Origin: Loxodes magnus
Lineage: Eukaryota > Ciliophora > Karyorelictea > Loxodida > Loxodidae
Length of the DNA: 64,000 nucleotides
Direction: 5' to 3'
Assembly: GCA_946699065.1 (NCBI GenBank)
Contig: CAMPDV010000010.1
Span: 744,001-808,000 of the forward strand
Positions 1-12,447 of this stretch are shown here, piece after piece. The position numbers and the translations under genes are program-made. Every line of letters starts with the position of its first letter. The first letter of the stretch is position 1. The notes under the pieces were generated by a model. That model made no database searches and was not told the DNA's origin. It was given only the letters and a program-made list of their open reading frames with translations.

Positions 1-2
1 AA

Positions 3-590
3 GTAATATATAAAACGAAAGAGAATAATCGCTTTTTTCTCTGTGATGACAAACTTTCAAAATATGAAGTAGATGAGATATCATCTACTTAGAAGAATAA
101 ACAAATAGTGGTTGATTTGTTCAAAAGCAAAGAATCTTATAATCAAAATTTCTAAAATTTTGTAAAGTTATGTGGAGTCGATCTCAGCTCCTTCTAAATT
201 AAAGAATGCTCTTGAAATTGTATTCTATTTAATTTTGGATAAGAGTTAACATTTATTAAAAGTGCGCAACTTTAAATTTTGCAAGTAACCAAAAAAAGCT
301 AAGAAAATAATGAAATTAGATTGAATGAAGATGATGAAGTACTAGAGCTATTATAGGCATCTTTCAAGGATGTTTATATGATTTTAGATATATATGCAAA
401 AGAGATATTTGACCAAGTAGAAAAATTACTAGGTTGGATGTCCGCTCTTTAACATTTCTTAATTAAGAAAATTAAAATAAGGTTATTTTTAATTATTTTG
501 GAATATTAAAATAATAACAACACTAACTATTCTAGCTATTCAATTAAAGTATATTAACTTTAACAATTTAACTAAATATAAGCAAAATGA
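3..590 (+). CDS. 3' end of an unrecognised gene (N-terminus outside window)
   Basis: Frame 3 is open from the left edge and reads as ordinary protein up to about 480: acidic and leucine-rich stretches such as ENNEIRLNEDDEVLELL and YAKEIFDQVEKLLGWMSAL. TAA/TAG are read as Gln and one TGA (near 210) as Trp. The first later in-frame TGA is at 588-590. Composition becomes Asn/Gln/Ile-rich after about 480, so real termination may be at the TAA at 450-452, given that TAA stops occur in other genes here. No family recognised. The 5' part is missing, so function cannot be inferred. Confident it is coding, unsure of the 3' end. Confidence 0.5.
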
Positions 591-1116
591 ATAATAATCA
601 ATATGTAGGCAACTTAGTATCATAATAAACTTTTTAGCCTTTATATTTATCCCATTTATCAAGATTTAATATTTTAATTTAAATTTCACTATCTGTATCC
701 TTCACCTTAATCAAATTTATATATTTCAGAGCCATTCTAGTATATCACTGTATCTAATGATATTATAAATTATAACCAAATTAAAAAAATAAAGAAGCAA
801 CATTGACTTAAAAGGTAATCAAAATAGGTTGAGTAAGTTATATAGCTCAAATGTTAATTTAGGTAAATAGGAAAAAATGTAAATACAGATCCTTGAATAA
901 AATAACTAAGATATAAAAAGGGATTTGGAGAACTTTTTTTAACACTCTTTTATTTCAGGAATAAGTATTAAATATGCTCTAATTAAAGAATAAGAACTAC
1001 TAGGTTTAAAATTTAAATTAACAGAAAGAAATTAAATAATTTTATATTAATCAAGTTTGTCAGATTAGGCTGGGTTAGTTTCTATTGATTTCCAGAAATA
1101 GTTGATTATAGAAGTA
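591..1116. other. Intergenic, nothing recognised
   Basis: AT-rich spacer between the partial gene and the Ran-like gene. A weak open frame from about 850 to 1110 has no recognisable content and I do not call it. Confidence 0.5.
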
Positions 1117-1753
1117 ATGATGCAATAGTAGAATATAACTCAAATAAAACTAATTTTAATAGGAGATTGTAGAGTGGGAAAGACTACATATTTAAAAAAG
1201 ATCCAATCTTATGTATTTGAAAGAAAATATGTATCTACACTGAAATTTGAAATATTTACGTTTCTTTTATATACAAATAAAGGACCTATATAATTTAATA
1301 TCTTTGATACATCAGGTTAAGAAAAAGTATGAGATGTTAGAGATGGATTTTATGTTGGAGGATAATGTGCAATTATAATGTTTGATGTTACATCAAGATT
1401 AACATACAAAAATGTTCTGAAATGGTATAAAGATATAGTAAGAGTTTGCGGCGAAATACCCATGGTTTTGGTAGGAAATAAAGTGGATATTTAAGAAAGG
1501 AAAGTAAATAAAATTTCATTATAGAAAACCAATAGAATATTATGAAATCTCTGTTAAAAGTAACTATTAGATTTTGAGACCTTTTATTTCATTGGCAAGA
1601 ACGTTATCAGGAGATTAAACTTTATCTCTAATTGAAGAACCTATTTAAAAACCTTAGGAAATTATAATTGATGAAGAATAAATGAAGAAACTCTAGTAGG
1701 AATAGTTTGAAGCAGAGAATAAAGTTCTTTACTAAGAAAAAGAGGAAATTTGA
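1117..1753 (+). CDS. Ran-like small GTPase with a +1 frame break
   Basis: Nuclear-transport GTPase of the Ran family. The first frame (1117-1512) has the P-loop GDCRVGKTT, switch II DTSGQEK, the Ran-typical segment [16 protein letters not shown] and the guanine-specificity motif NKVD. The second frame (1514-1753), shifted by one base, continues the Ran alignment ([18 protein letters not shown], then SLARTLSGD) and stops at TGA 1751-1753. The break lies at the A run 1510-1513. It is not an intron, because the GT..AG interval there (1504-1524) is 21 nt and itself encodes conserved residues. About 211 residues in total. The usual acidic Ran C-terminus is replaced by EKEEI. Two ATGs lie in tandem (1117, 1120). 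Pseudogene, assembly indel and programmed shift all remain possible. Confidence 0.8.
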
Positions 1754-3784
1754 ATAGTAGATCAACTTAGAACAATATTTTGTATTCACTTTATTAAATA
1801 TTCTGTATAGTAAATTTAACTCAAAAATATCCTTAAAGGATTTAAAAAATTATCTAAAATAATTATTTTAAATTAATCTAATATTATCTTTATATTTGCA
1901 TCAAATGGTTATTATAATACTTAAATCATAAATGTAATTTTTTAAAGAATACTAGTGAATAGAGTTAGCTTGAGTATAAAATTGAATAATACAATTTAAA
2001 AAGAATACCTGGTTTCAATATATTTTAGCAAAATATTATATTTATTTCTTCATTAACTATATACATTAAAATCTTAAAACTATCTACATTTTTAAATTTA
2101 TATAAGTAAAAAGCAAAGAGATTATTATTTTTATTTAAAAAGAAACACTAATTATATTATTTATTTCTATCAATTTAGAGATAATTAAAAATCAGATTAG
2201 AGGAATGAACTGATATTACTATAAAAGGGATAATAAATAACCAATAGAAAATGAAAGATAGTTTCTTGGAAATACATAAAGTGAATATAATTTGTAAAAG
2301 ACTTAATTTAGAATATATTAGGTATAAAGGATTATAGAGATATAAAAACTTACTTTAAATAAGCTTAATAGATCAATATCCCTATTAAATTATTAAAAAT
2401 ACAAATTATAATACTTCCAAAAATAATGTGCTAATGAATCAATCTCAAGTATTATATTATAATCATTTTATCCCTTAATAATAATAAGCAAGCATATAGT
2501 ATTAATTTTATTTTAAAAAGTTTTGATACAGTTGCTTATATATTTATTCTATTAGGATAATTTTAAAGATAAGCAGATTTCATAAATAATGGTATAAAAA
2601 GTTCTAATAATAGGTAATTTTATTTGAATATAGAAGTTTAAAAAATTAAAAACTCATGCTTTTCTATAAATCAAGCATATACCCCTTTAATAACTTTAGA
2701 GCTAATTATATAAAATAGGTAGGTATATATACAAAGTTTTAATATAAGTGAGAATATCAAATTTGCTATTAAATATAAGGCAAACTACTTACATGCAATT
2801 AACTACAAATACTTAGCCAGATAGCTAATAATTTTAAAGTTATGCCTATTAAATAGAAAAAGAAATGAAAAAGTGTAAGTAAGTCCTAATTAAAAAGCCA
2901 GAAGAAATAGCTAAAATAAAGTAAATTAAATAATCCTATAATTTATAAAGAAATTACTAAAATAGGTTAATTTATCTGTCTATACTTTAATATGCTTTGT
3001 TCCTTAAAATATAATAAAATTTAATTTGATATCCAAAATTATTAATTTTATCAAAACTAGCAAGAAAAATATAAAAGCTATATATCTAAAATTACATTTA
3101 GATACTTTAAGCTAATTTAACATTCTGATATTTAAAATGTACTAGTGTATTGGATAAAAATACAAATTTAATCTAATAAATTTCCATGCTTCTCTCCTAA
3201 ACTCTAAAGATTAAATTAACTAAGTAGACTTCTTTTTCTTAATTCTTTCTGTCAAGCAGTCTAAGGTAAACTAATCTTATTTCAAAAGAAAGAATAGATT
3301 ATCAAAACAGATTTAAATATCCTAAAGAAATAAAAAGAGAGAAAATCTACATTAGCAGAGCTAAGATAGTTCTTAGATTTAGCTATTAATAGTTAGTATA
3401 TTCTAATGATTCTAAATACTTCTAGCTACTTAAAAATGAACAAAATGAATATATTTATAAAAGCTTTTCAATTAAAACTATCTAGTAAGCATGGTCTTAT
3501 GAGATTAAAATGTAAACTAAAGATATATTTTACTATATTGGTATTTAAATATATGCTGTATATAGACTTATATTATTATATTTATTATATTTATTATATT
3601 TATTAAGTAATTAACTCTATAGAAATTGAATGAAGCTGCTTGTTATTATAGCTATATAGATTTATTTCTGTTGTATCTTTTCTTAGTGAAAGTATTAAAA
3701 GCAGAGCTTAATCTTTAAGATCCTGGTAAAATAATTGATTGGCTTATTGAAATTAAATGAAGAAATAGTTTGAGATCAATAAAG
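1754..3784. other. Intergenic, nothing recognised except a 9-bp repeat
   Basis: 2 kb of very AT-rich DNA with no credible coding signal in any frame under the ambiguous code, apart from the short tandem repeat listed separately. Confidence 0.5.
3575..3605. repeat. 9-bp tandem repeat, 3.4 copies
   Basis: Unit ATTATATTT repeated three times exactly plus ATTA. Simple AT microsatellite in an intergenic region. Confidence 0.85.
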
Positions 3785-5716
3785 ATGTCAGAAGAAGATG
3801 TGTTTAAATGTACCAAATGCTAAGTAAGTTATGAAAATAAGGACATTTTAGTCCCAAAGATGCTTATATGTGGACATTCTCTTTGTCTTGGATGTTGTGA
3901 GTAGCTAAAGAAGTCTTAATTTTTCATATAATGTTAAATTTGCTATAAACTTGATACTAGAGATCTAGATAAGATTCCAAATAACAATACAGCAATACTT
4001 TTATTAATTAACAAAATAAAGGGAATTATTTAACATAAGAAACACGATGAAGATATTAAAAATACCAAAAGTGAAACTGAATCAAATAAAAATGAACCAC
4101 AAGAAGCATAAAAAACTACAAAGGAAGAAAATAAGGATAAAGTCTAAAGTACTTAAGAAATCAATACCATTAAATAAAATTAAGTAGTAAATTAGTAGTA
4201 AGCTGGATAGCAAAGCATTAATAATATGAATATGTATGATTCATCACTTTATTAGTCATAATTTTTTCCCCTTGGAAACATGTATACATAATCATCTTTT
4301 CCTTTTTAAGAATATTAATCATCTTCATAGTTTTAAACTTAAAGCACTAATACTCATTAGCAACATCATTAAAGCTAGCAATAGAACAGTTCACAAGTTT
4401 CTTTATTTGTTGGTAATTTAAATATCAACACAACAGAGAAGCAAGTAAAAGACGTTTTCGAGCAATTTGCTTAAATCCGAACTATTAAAATGCTGAAATA
4501 AGATAACTCAGCACAACGAAAAGCCTGCTTAATCACAGTTCAATAAGAGATAGCTGAAATAGCAATAATGAAACTTGATGGATTAGAAATTAACGGATAA
4601 AAATGTTAAGTAAAACAGTTTATTAGTAAACATTCTCTTAATCAAGTCCGAGTTTTTGTCCGTAATTTACCTAAAATGTTTACAGAATAAAATTTGGAAG
4701 ATCTTTTTAGAGATATAGGGTAAATTACAGGAGTTAAGTTGCTGAAATTTCCAGACGGGCAAAGTAAATGTATGGGATATATAACATTCGAAAACCCCTA
4801 ATCAGTAAAGCAAGCATGTCAGAGGTTTAATAACTTTAGCTTGAATTATCAAAATTAAAGATATGACTTGTAAGTATTTGATACTAATGATTTTAATTAA
4901 TCTAAACAGCCTCAAAGTGCTCCTGATTCTGGCTAATATAAAACTATTGATTATTCTATGGAAAATATTTACCCAGGCATTAAAAGACCTCCTGAAAATC
5001 CTTTAGTTTTTGATTCTATAAAAGTACAAAAGACTTAAGATCCAAATAGTTTTAGTTCAATAAGAATAAACTTTTTAACTGAAAGCATAACAAGATAAGA
5101 ATTGGAAACAGTTTTTGGAATCGAAAAAGGAATAGAACATGTAGTGTTCTAATAAGGCCCTAAGGGAAAGTATGCATATATTAATTATGCCAGCCACGAA
5201 AAAGCTGCGAATGTGCTAAAAAATCTTAATAATTATGTTTTATCAGATGGAACGAAACTTTAACTAAGGCCATCATATCCTAAAAATATGCCAAGTGAAT
5301 TTAATATTCCTGAAGATGGAGAAACTTCAACTTTGTTTTTGAAATACTTTCCTAATGAATTTACAGAAAATGATATGAAAATTTTATTTTCTTAATTTGG
5401 AGCTATAATAGATGTTAAGATCAGCAAGGAAAGACATGTACCCATGGCTTTAGTTAAATTTGCATAAAGAGAACACGCTGAAAAAGCAATGAATGCAATG
5501 AAAGGGGTCGAGTTGAAATAAGGATTGAAACTATTTATAAACTGGAAAAAAGGTAAGCAATTTTAATACTTAGACTACCAACTTTAAGAAGCTGGGAAAA
5601 CCTTTAACATGCAACTTCCTTTTATTGCTCAGCAATATATGTAGACATAAATAAATCAAATGGTGGGCTAGAATTCATACAATCCTAATATAAACATGTA
5701 AAACTAGGAAGTTTAA
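3785..5716 (+). CDS. RING finger protein with four RRM domains
   Basis: About 640 residues. An N-terminal C3HC4 RING (residues about 9-60: CTKC, then CGHSLCLGCC, then CQIC) suggests E3 ubiquitin ligase activity. It is followed by a Lys/Glu linker, a Gln/Ser-rich stretch, and four RNA-recognition motifs at about 203-280, 285-365, 418-495 and 514-585; RNP2 cores are LFVGNL, VFVRNL, IRINFL and LFLKYF. The RRM array resembles poly(A)-binding proteins. CNOT4 combines a RING with a single RRM, so RING plus four RRMs is unusual. No frame contains a usable TGA after the last RRM until 5940, so it must end at TAA. TAA candidates are 5699-5701 and 5714-5716, the latter used here. A 21-nt GT..AG stretch at 5553-5573 reads as coding. 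Confidence 0.85.
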
Positions 5717-7541
5717 AGATGTAATAGTTAAATGTTAAATAATATTTAAAACATTTTTTAATTGTTTATTTCCTTTTCAATCATTTCCTCTTTTTATTAT
5801 ATTCTATTTTAATCCCTTTATTATTGTTAAGAATATATCATTCACCATTACTAGTTTACCCTATATCATTTAAAGATCAATCTAGTATAAGATTCTCTAA
5901 ACTTTCATTTATCTCTCTTCCTTTAGTTTTTTATATCTATGAATGTAAAAAGTATGACCTTCCATGCCTTATCAATCTTAGCTTAAAACTATTCATAAAG
6001 TCTCTTAAAAAATGTATTGGGTTAAATAACTTGCTTGACTATTAAATTAAAAATAAAAATATTAGATATGAGTAAATAATCTATTTCAATAGCTACTTTT
6101 ACATTTTATAGAGAGAGCTGCTAATTACGTATTATCTACTAAGGAAATAAATATATAACTATAAAGATAGCTTTCACATTTAACTATTCATAATCTTTAT
6201 TTATTTTACTCTGAAAAAGAAAATACTAACACATTCTTATATTAGTCTAGTACTTTATATATGCATCTATATTATATAATTCTATTCTAGTCATTTCTCA
6301 TTATGTATATATCACTAAAAGTTTTAAACGCAAATATTTTAAAAGAGAGTTAAGTAAGTTCTCAATCAAAGTTGCAAGATATTAGCATAAAATTGAGGTA
6401 AAGTAACAAGATAAAATGTATTCAAAAACTTTGGATAAAGTATTAAAAAATAGTAAAATATAGAAAGTTATATCTATAACTAAAATAATATATCAATTTA
6501 TTAATAAAAAGAAAATTAACTTAAATATAAGAATAACTAGAACAAGGCAGATACTTAAAGTTATAAGATTAAGAGCATAGCATATTATTATTATTTACTA
6601 AAGGCTATTAAAATTTTTAAATATAGTTTACGAAAATAGATATGCAATCTCTATAAACTTCATTTTAGATTTAAACAAGATAGGAAATTTAAATATTCAA
6701 CTAAATTAAAAAATAAAATAAGCATTATAGTTACAATTAATTAATTTGACAATAAATTAAATAAAAAGCAACAAAAGAGTTGTAAGGTAAAGTTAAACTT
6801 AGATTAAGTATTTTAATAAAAAATAAAAATTAAGTTGAATAATGCTAACTATAGATCAAGATGTTTACCTTTAATTTTTATATTAATTTTCTTTTGGAAG
6901 AGCTTATATCACATCTAGTTTAAGTGTAAAAATTCCTCTGAAAATAATTTTTAAAGTATGAATCTTATTTTATTTATCCTTTTTCAGCAACTTTTTTTTA
7001 AAATTGTTGAGATAAAAACTATTTACCAAAGAGAAATTTCGATGGGAATTTTAAATATTAAAATTACCAGAGAAATATTTAAACTAGAGTGCTTTCTAAT
7101 TTTTCTTCAATAATTTGATTATTATCTATTCATTTTATTATTCACCCTTTAACTTAGTTTTATTTTTATAAGCAAGAGAAGAATTTTAAATCTCTTAGTA
7201 AAAGCTTTTTCCATAAATAATTTAATTTTCTTTCTTAATAACGAATATTTAAATAAAGGTTAGTATATATTAAATTCAAATAGTCCGTTTTATTTCTTAA
7301 AATTGTTCTAATTTTCTTCAAATTATCAGCTTTTATTACATTTAAATTCTTAATTTATTCTTTATCTTCACTTATAAAATTTTTCAATAAGTTTATCTTA
7401 AGTCTCCATGCGTTTAAAACACGAAAACATTTAACTGTAAAATAATCTGCTTTATAAATGAGTAATTTAAAATTGATGGAAATAAGAAAATAAAATTAGT
7501 AATTATGGAATAAAATATAAAGCTTTAAAAGTTTCAAAAGT
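5717..7541. other. Intergenic, nothing recognised
   Basis: Convergent spacer between the RING/RRM gene and the minus-strand coiled-coil gene. AT-rich; no coding or RNA signal seen. Confidence 0.45.
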
Positions 7542-8321
7542 TCAATTTTGACTCAAGTTTTGCAAATCCTAATCTAATTTATTAATTTCTTCATCTAACG
7601 TCTTTTCTTGCGACTCGAGCCCTTCTTTTTCTTTTTATAATTTTTCCAGTTCAATGTTTAGATTTTTTATATCTTAATCCAACTAATTTTATTAGTTTTA
7701 TAGAAGAATCAATTCTTATTCTTGCTACTTAATTGCTTGCTCACTTTATAATTTCTATTCTTCAAAGTTTTTTAGTTCATCTTCCATTTTTTTTAATTCT
7801 TCCTGCTAAGCTTTAGTTTTTTACTAGTTAGTTGTTTAGAAATCTATTTTTCTCTGCAATTCTTAATTTTCCTGTTGTAACTTTTAATATTCCTCCATTA
7901 ACATAATCATCTAATCAAGCTCTTAACTTTTTTACTGTTGATCTTTAATCTGAATCTCTAACTAATTTTTCTCTTACTCTAACTTGATATGTTCATTATC
8001 TAATTCCTTGTTCTAATAGTTTAAAGAAATGAGTTGACCTTTTAAATCTTTAATATTCTACTGAGACATTTCTTTTATTATGTAGAATAGCTTTAAATAT
8101 TAAAATTACAAAGTAAATTTTTAGCTAATTATATTATAATATATGTCTATCCCTTCTTATTCTTCCTGTTATTTTATAATTTTAACTAATTCATCTTTAT
8201 CACTATTCTTATATTTTCTATTTAATACCTAAGCTAGTATAGGATAAGCAACTTCTTAACGAACAAAATAGATCTTATACATTTCTTAATCTGCCAAATC
8301 TTGCTTTTGGGTTTAATACAT
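7542..8321 (-). CDS. Coiled-coil protein, unrecognised
   Basis: 259 residues in one uninterrupted frame, ATG at 8319-8321, TGA stop at 7542-7544. The N-terminal 90 residues look globular (begin MYQTQKQDLADQEMYKIYF). The remainder is a Gln/Glu/Lys-rich coiled coil with heptad character (for example ELDNEHIKLEQEKNQLEIQI) ending LDQDLQNLSQN. Most Gln codons are TAA or TAG. Coiled coils carry little family information. A structural, cytoskeletal or ciliary role is plausible but not shown. Confidence 0.75.
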
Positions 8322-9354
8322 TAGTAGTTTCTATTTTTTTTATTGTTTAAAAACTAGGAAAGATTAGGTATATAAGGTTTAGCTTATAAATGAGTATATA
8401 AATAGTATTTATTACGTAAACTCTAATATCTATCTTTTACTAGTTATAAAGGAATCTTGTCCAAGATAATCCAATTGATGCTTTATATTTAAGTGCTAGT
8501 AAAGACTTACTTATAATAGCAATTATATCTAATTAATTTTTTATTTAATATCAGTAGTAATAATAAAACTGTATGATATTTAAGTTGCCATAATGGAAAG
8601 CTATAGCTACAAAATTATGAGAAGCTTTCAAATTAAACTATATAAATCAGGTATAAAGTTAAGAAAGGCTATAATAGCCTTATTTAAGTTTCTTATAGAT
8701 TTATTCTGTATCCTATGTTTTTATATACAAAACTGGATCTCTAATATTTCATTAAGCTTATAAGTATATTAGTTTAATTATACTTTTAATATAATAATTG
8801 AGCGTTTAGGAAATTATATATTAGAGATTCAGGCCTTCTCAATAGTTATACTCCCTAGTTTATTTTAAGTTTATAATGCTTCTGATTTATTTGGGATAGT
8901 TATATTGATACTTATTGTTTAAAAGGTTCTTATTATACAATTAGAATAGATTAATTAATCTGTCCATAAGGAACTATTGCTAGACATTATAGTTTATGAA
9001 GATCTATAAAGTATGATAGTTATAGAATTCTCAGTGTGTACTATCTCCAACCTATAAAATAGGATTATATAATATCCTAAAAATGCTTAATACTTAATAC
9101 TTGCCAATATACTTTTTGACATCATAAAAAGCCTAAGCTTTTAATATCAAGATACTAAAATAAGTAAAAAGAGATTGCTATAATGTAAATTCCAGCTAAT
9201 GTTTGGAATAAATGAAATTTAGTAAAGCATATGTAGAGTGCTTCTTGGCTAAGTAGTATATGAAATTATATAAGTTTGATTAAGCTAAAGCACTTAATAG
9301 ATAGAAGATATTTAAATTTTATTTTAGGCATTTAAAACTAAAGAAAGTCATAAA
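8322..9354. other. Intergenic (divergent), nothing recognised
   Basis: AT-rich spacer between divergently transcribed genes, presumably containing both promoters. No motif I can defend. Confidence 0.45.
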
Positions 9355-11550
9355 ATGATTTTGATTATGATGCTTTATATTGCTTCCTCTTATGAATAAT
9401 CCTGCTTATTTACTTACAAGGAGTATATAACTTCAGAATTTGAATGTTGAAAAGTCTAAAGTTAAACCAGTGGAAGTGAACTTTCTGTTGAAGAGAAATC
9501 TTGTTCTTAATAAAATGATGGATGCTCTTTGATTAATTTATTTAAAGCTTTTTCTCATGATTTAGAGGAAAATGAAGAAGGGAAATGCTAAACTTATGAA
9601 TAGTTAACTAGTTACTTTAATATGGATATTTCTTAATGCGAAAGGTCTTAGTAATCTATAGAGTAACTGACTATTCTGAAATGTTTAGGCATTAGTTATT
9701 AAACCAACTTCACTTAATTATTCACTGATCCTAATTTTTATGCCTAGATAAATTGCTCTGATTTAGAAAATTATTTATAATCGCTAACTTTAGATGGATA
9801 TTCAAATTTTGGACCTTGTAATGAAGATAACTAATGTATATCCTAAAATAGTAAGTGTGAGTGCACAACAGGTACATCTAGTTTAGGATATGGTAGATGT
9901 AGTATAGGCTAAGGGGATGCTTTATATTAAGAGTTTTGAAGATCTTACTGTGAAGGTTCGATGATAGAATTTAAATTTTGTAAAACCATAAAAATTTCAA
10001 ATTAAACAAATGTAGAAACAGAGAGCTCTACTGATTAAAAGTGAAATGAAGGAGATGTCATTGATTGCTATAAAGTAGAAAAATGCAAAGGAGGATGTGA
10101 TTCATTCGAAACTTGCTGATATGATGATAAAAAATGATAGTAATAGTGTAATTATATGTGCAACTTGGAAAAATTATGTGATTCTCTTTGCGAATTTTAC
10201 TAGTATTGTAATAGAACAGGAAAATGAGCGGAAGAATGTAAAGGTAAAGGAGATTGAAATTGTAAAGATTTAGATAATTTATAGTCATGTTGTGATGGAA
10301 ATTTTACTGAAATATGTTATAAAAATTAAGATTGAATAGAATGTTGTGAAGGGGATTCATTCAAAGATTAAATATGCAAAATAAATAATACTTGAAATCA
10401 AGAATATCTATAAAGTATTTTTTTGATGATAGAATAAGGGCCATAAATAGTTTCCTGGTTTGAAGATATGAATTTATCTGGTCTAAATTAAAATTCTACG
10501 AAATGGATTGATTCAAATTTTGTTTCTTACTCTTATGAGACTTATTAGTATGCTTTATAAAATTATACTCTTTTATATAAGTAATGCCCTCTTTTTAAAG
10601 ATATAGTTGATGTAAGTCTAGAAGCAACTAATTAATCTGATTTCTACAATTAAATTATAGATAATTGAGACTTAATTTCTTCTTCCAATTAGGAAAAAAC
10701 GTCAGATTTAGGAAATCTTATATATGATTCGATCTAAAATGAAACCTTTGATAAAGAGGCAATTAATGATTATATAAAATAATTAGGACAATTCTAGTGC
10801 TATTTATATTTAAATGGAAGTGTTATTATTGATTCTATTTCTTGCTCATCAGCAAATAAAAGTTGTGGATTTATGGATGACTTCTAAGATTCTTGATATA
10901 GAAAAAGCTCTAAATATGGATGTATTTTTGAAATAGATTGAAAAGAAACAGTGAAAAGGCAGAAAATTAAACTATATACTTGTGAAGAAATAAGAAGGAT
11001 AAGATGGTAAGCAACTGATTTTAAAGGTCTTAACTGAACAGAATGTGAAAGTTAAAATGATTGTAGAACAGATTCTTCTTGTAAATGTGTTCCAACTACT
11101 ACTGGATATGGACGTTGCACAACTAACTGAGCAGATGGTCCTTGAGTTTATTATGAAGAAGATGCTTGCGTAAACTTTACAGAAAATTATGAAATCCTAA
11201 TAAATTTAAGTCTAGTTGCATAATATGGTCATATTATAACTGGAATTGTATAAATCAATTAAGCAAAAGAGTAAAATCCTGGTTATTCTGCTTACCCTGA
11301 TATTTTCTATTATTTAGATCTCTACAAATGATATCTTCAGTACGAGTAGGATAAAAATTCTCTTAATAGACATTCTAATAAAGGTTTAGATGATGGAAAA
11401 GTTGCTGGAGCTATTATTGCAGGTGTTTTCGCTGGATTAGCTCTTATTTTTGGCTTCTTGAGATGGTTAAAAAACAGAAAAAGGAAAGCTCCAGCAAAAG
11501 AAGATATTGATACAACATTAGTATCAGAATCTACTAATAAAAAAACTTGA
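9355..11550 (+). CDS. Cysteine-rich type I membrane protein, unrecognised
   Basis: 731 residues, intronless, TGA stop at 11548-11550. N-terminus MILIMMLYIASSYEQSC is a short secretion signal. The long ectodomain carries closely spaced Cys in EGF-like or granulin-like patterns (for example CNYMCNLEKLCDSLCEFYQYC, listed in two overlapping parts; and CCDGNFTEICYKNQDW) and several N-glycosylation sequons. A single transmembrane helix at about 683-703 (AGAIIAGVFAGLALIFGFL) is followed by a basic stop-transfer (KNRKRK) and a short tail. Sixteen internal TGA codons are read as Trp against four TGG. Probably a surface protein. I cannot name a family. Confidence 0.85.
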
Positions 11551-12447
11551 TTTTACTATAATAACTTAATAATCCAAGTACATAGCTCCTTATACTCCAT
11601 ATCCTTATATTATTCAGCTTAAAGTAAAGATCAAATAAATCATTAAAATGATTAAAATTTTAATTTAAACTACTTTCAATTAATAGGAGATATAAAATCT
11701 CCATATATCCTTTATAAGTTAAATATTTGCTAGTATACTTTTGAAGCAGATTCTGCTTATGCTTTATTAAATTAGCAAGAATTAAGAAAATAAAACGTTG
11801 ACAATAAAAGAAAAGCTAGCATCTTATTATATTTTATATGCTTTATAAATAAAATAGATTTAAGTCTATTCTTTAAATGATATAATCAATCTATTTCAAT
11901 TTAATTAAATATCAAAAAATCCTTAGTTTTTATTACTGAAATACTTTATAAATTCTCAATCAATATAAAAATTAATATTAAGCTAGTAGTTTAAAGTAAT
12001 ATAACGAGTAATAGATATATACTGGAATGATATTTACAAATAAGTCCTTATTAATTTGCTTGCTAGATTATAATCTTAAGATAGTTTTTATAACATTTTA
12101 AAAGTATAGGCTTCTAGCCAATGTATAATATATCTTTAATTAAATTATAGCTAAGGAATATCTAGTTTGAATATGTCTTTAAGTAATTTAAGTTTATGCC
12201 TTTTAATTTTTAAATATAACCTTCTAAGTTACATTATATCCATTGTTCCTAAGCTTATCAGCATTTTTATCTTTTCCAAAGTTAAATTTTAGATATTATC
12301 AGTAGCTAATCATTAGTCTATAAAATATAGTGCTAAAGCTTTAAAAATAAAAGCATTAAGCTTTATTGAGATGGTAGAAAGTGAAATTTGGATTTAAATA
12401 TATAAATTAGTTTAGATCTTAAATTAAAGAACAATTATTAATCTTAA
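11551..12447. other. Intergenic (convergent), nothing recognised
   Basis: AT-rich spacer between the convergent Cys-rich and Qc-SNARE genes. No feature identified. Confidence 0.45.

Noticed and set aside
1504..1524. 21-nt GT..AG segment in the Ran gene as an intron
   Set aside because: Its length is divisible by three so it cannot repair the frame, and removing it deletes the conserved FHYRK residues.
5553..5573. 21-nt GT..AG segment after RRM4 as an intron
   Set aside because: In frame, longer than every proven intron, and its codons read as normal protein. Left as coding.
10058..10288. Minus-strand 76-codon ORF
   Set aside because: Antisense to the Cys-rich membrane protein, which is firmly supported on the plus strand.
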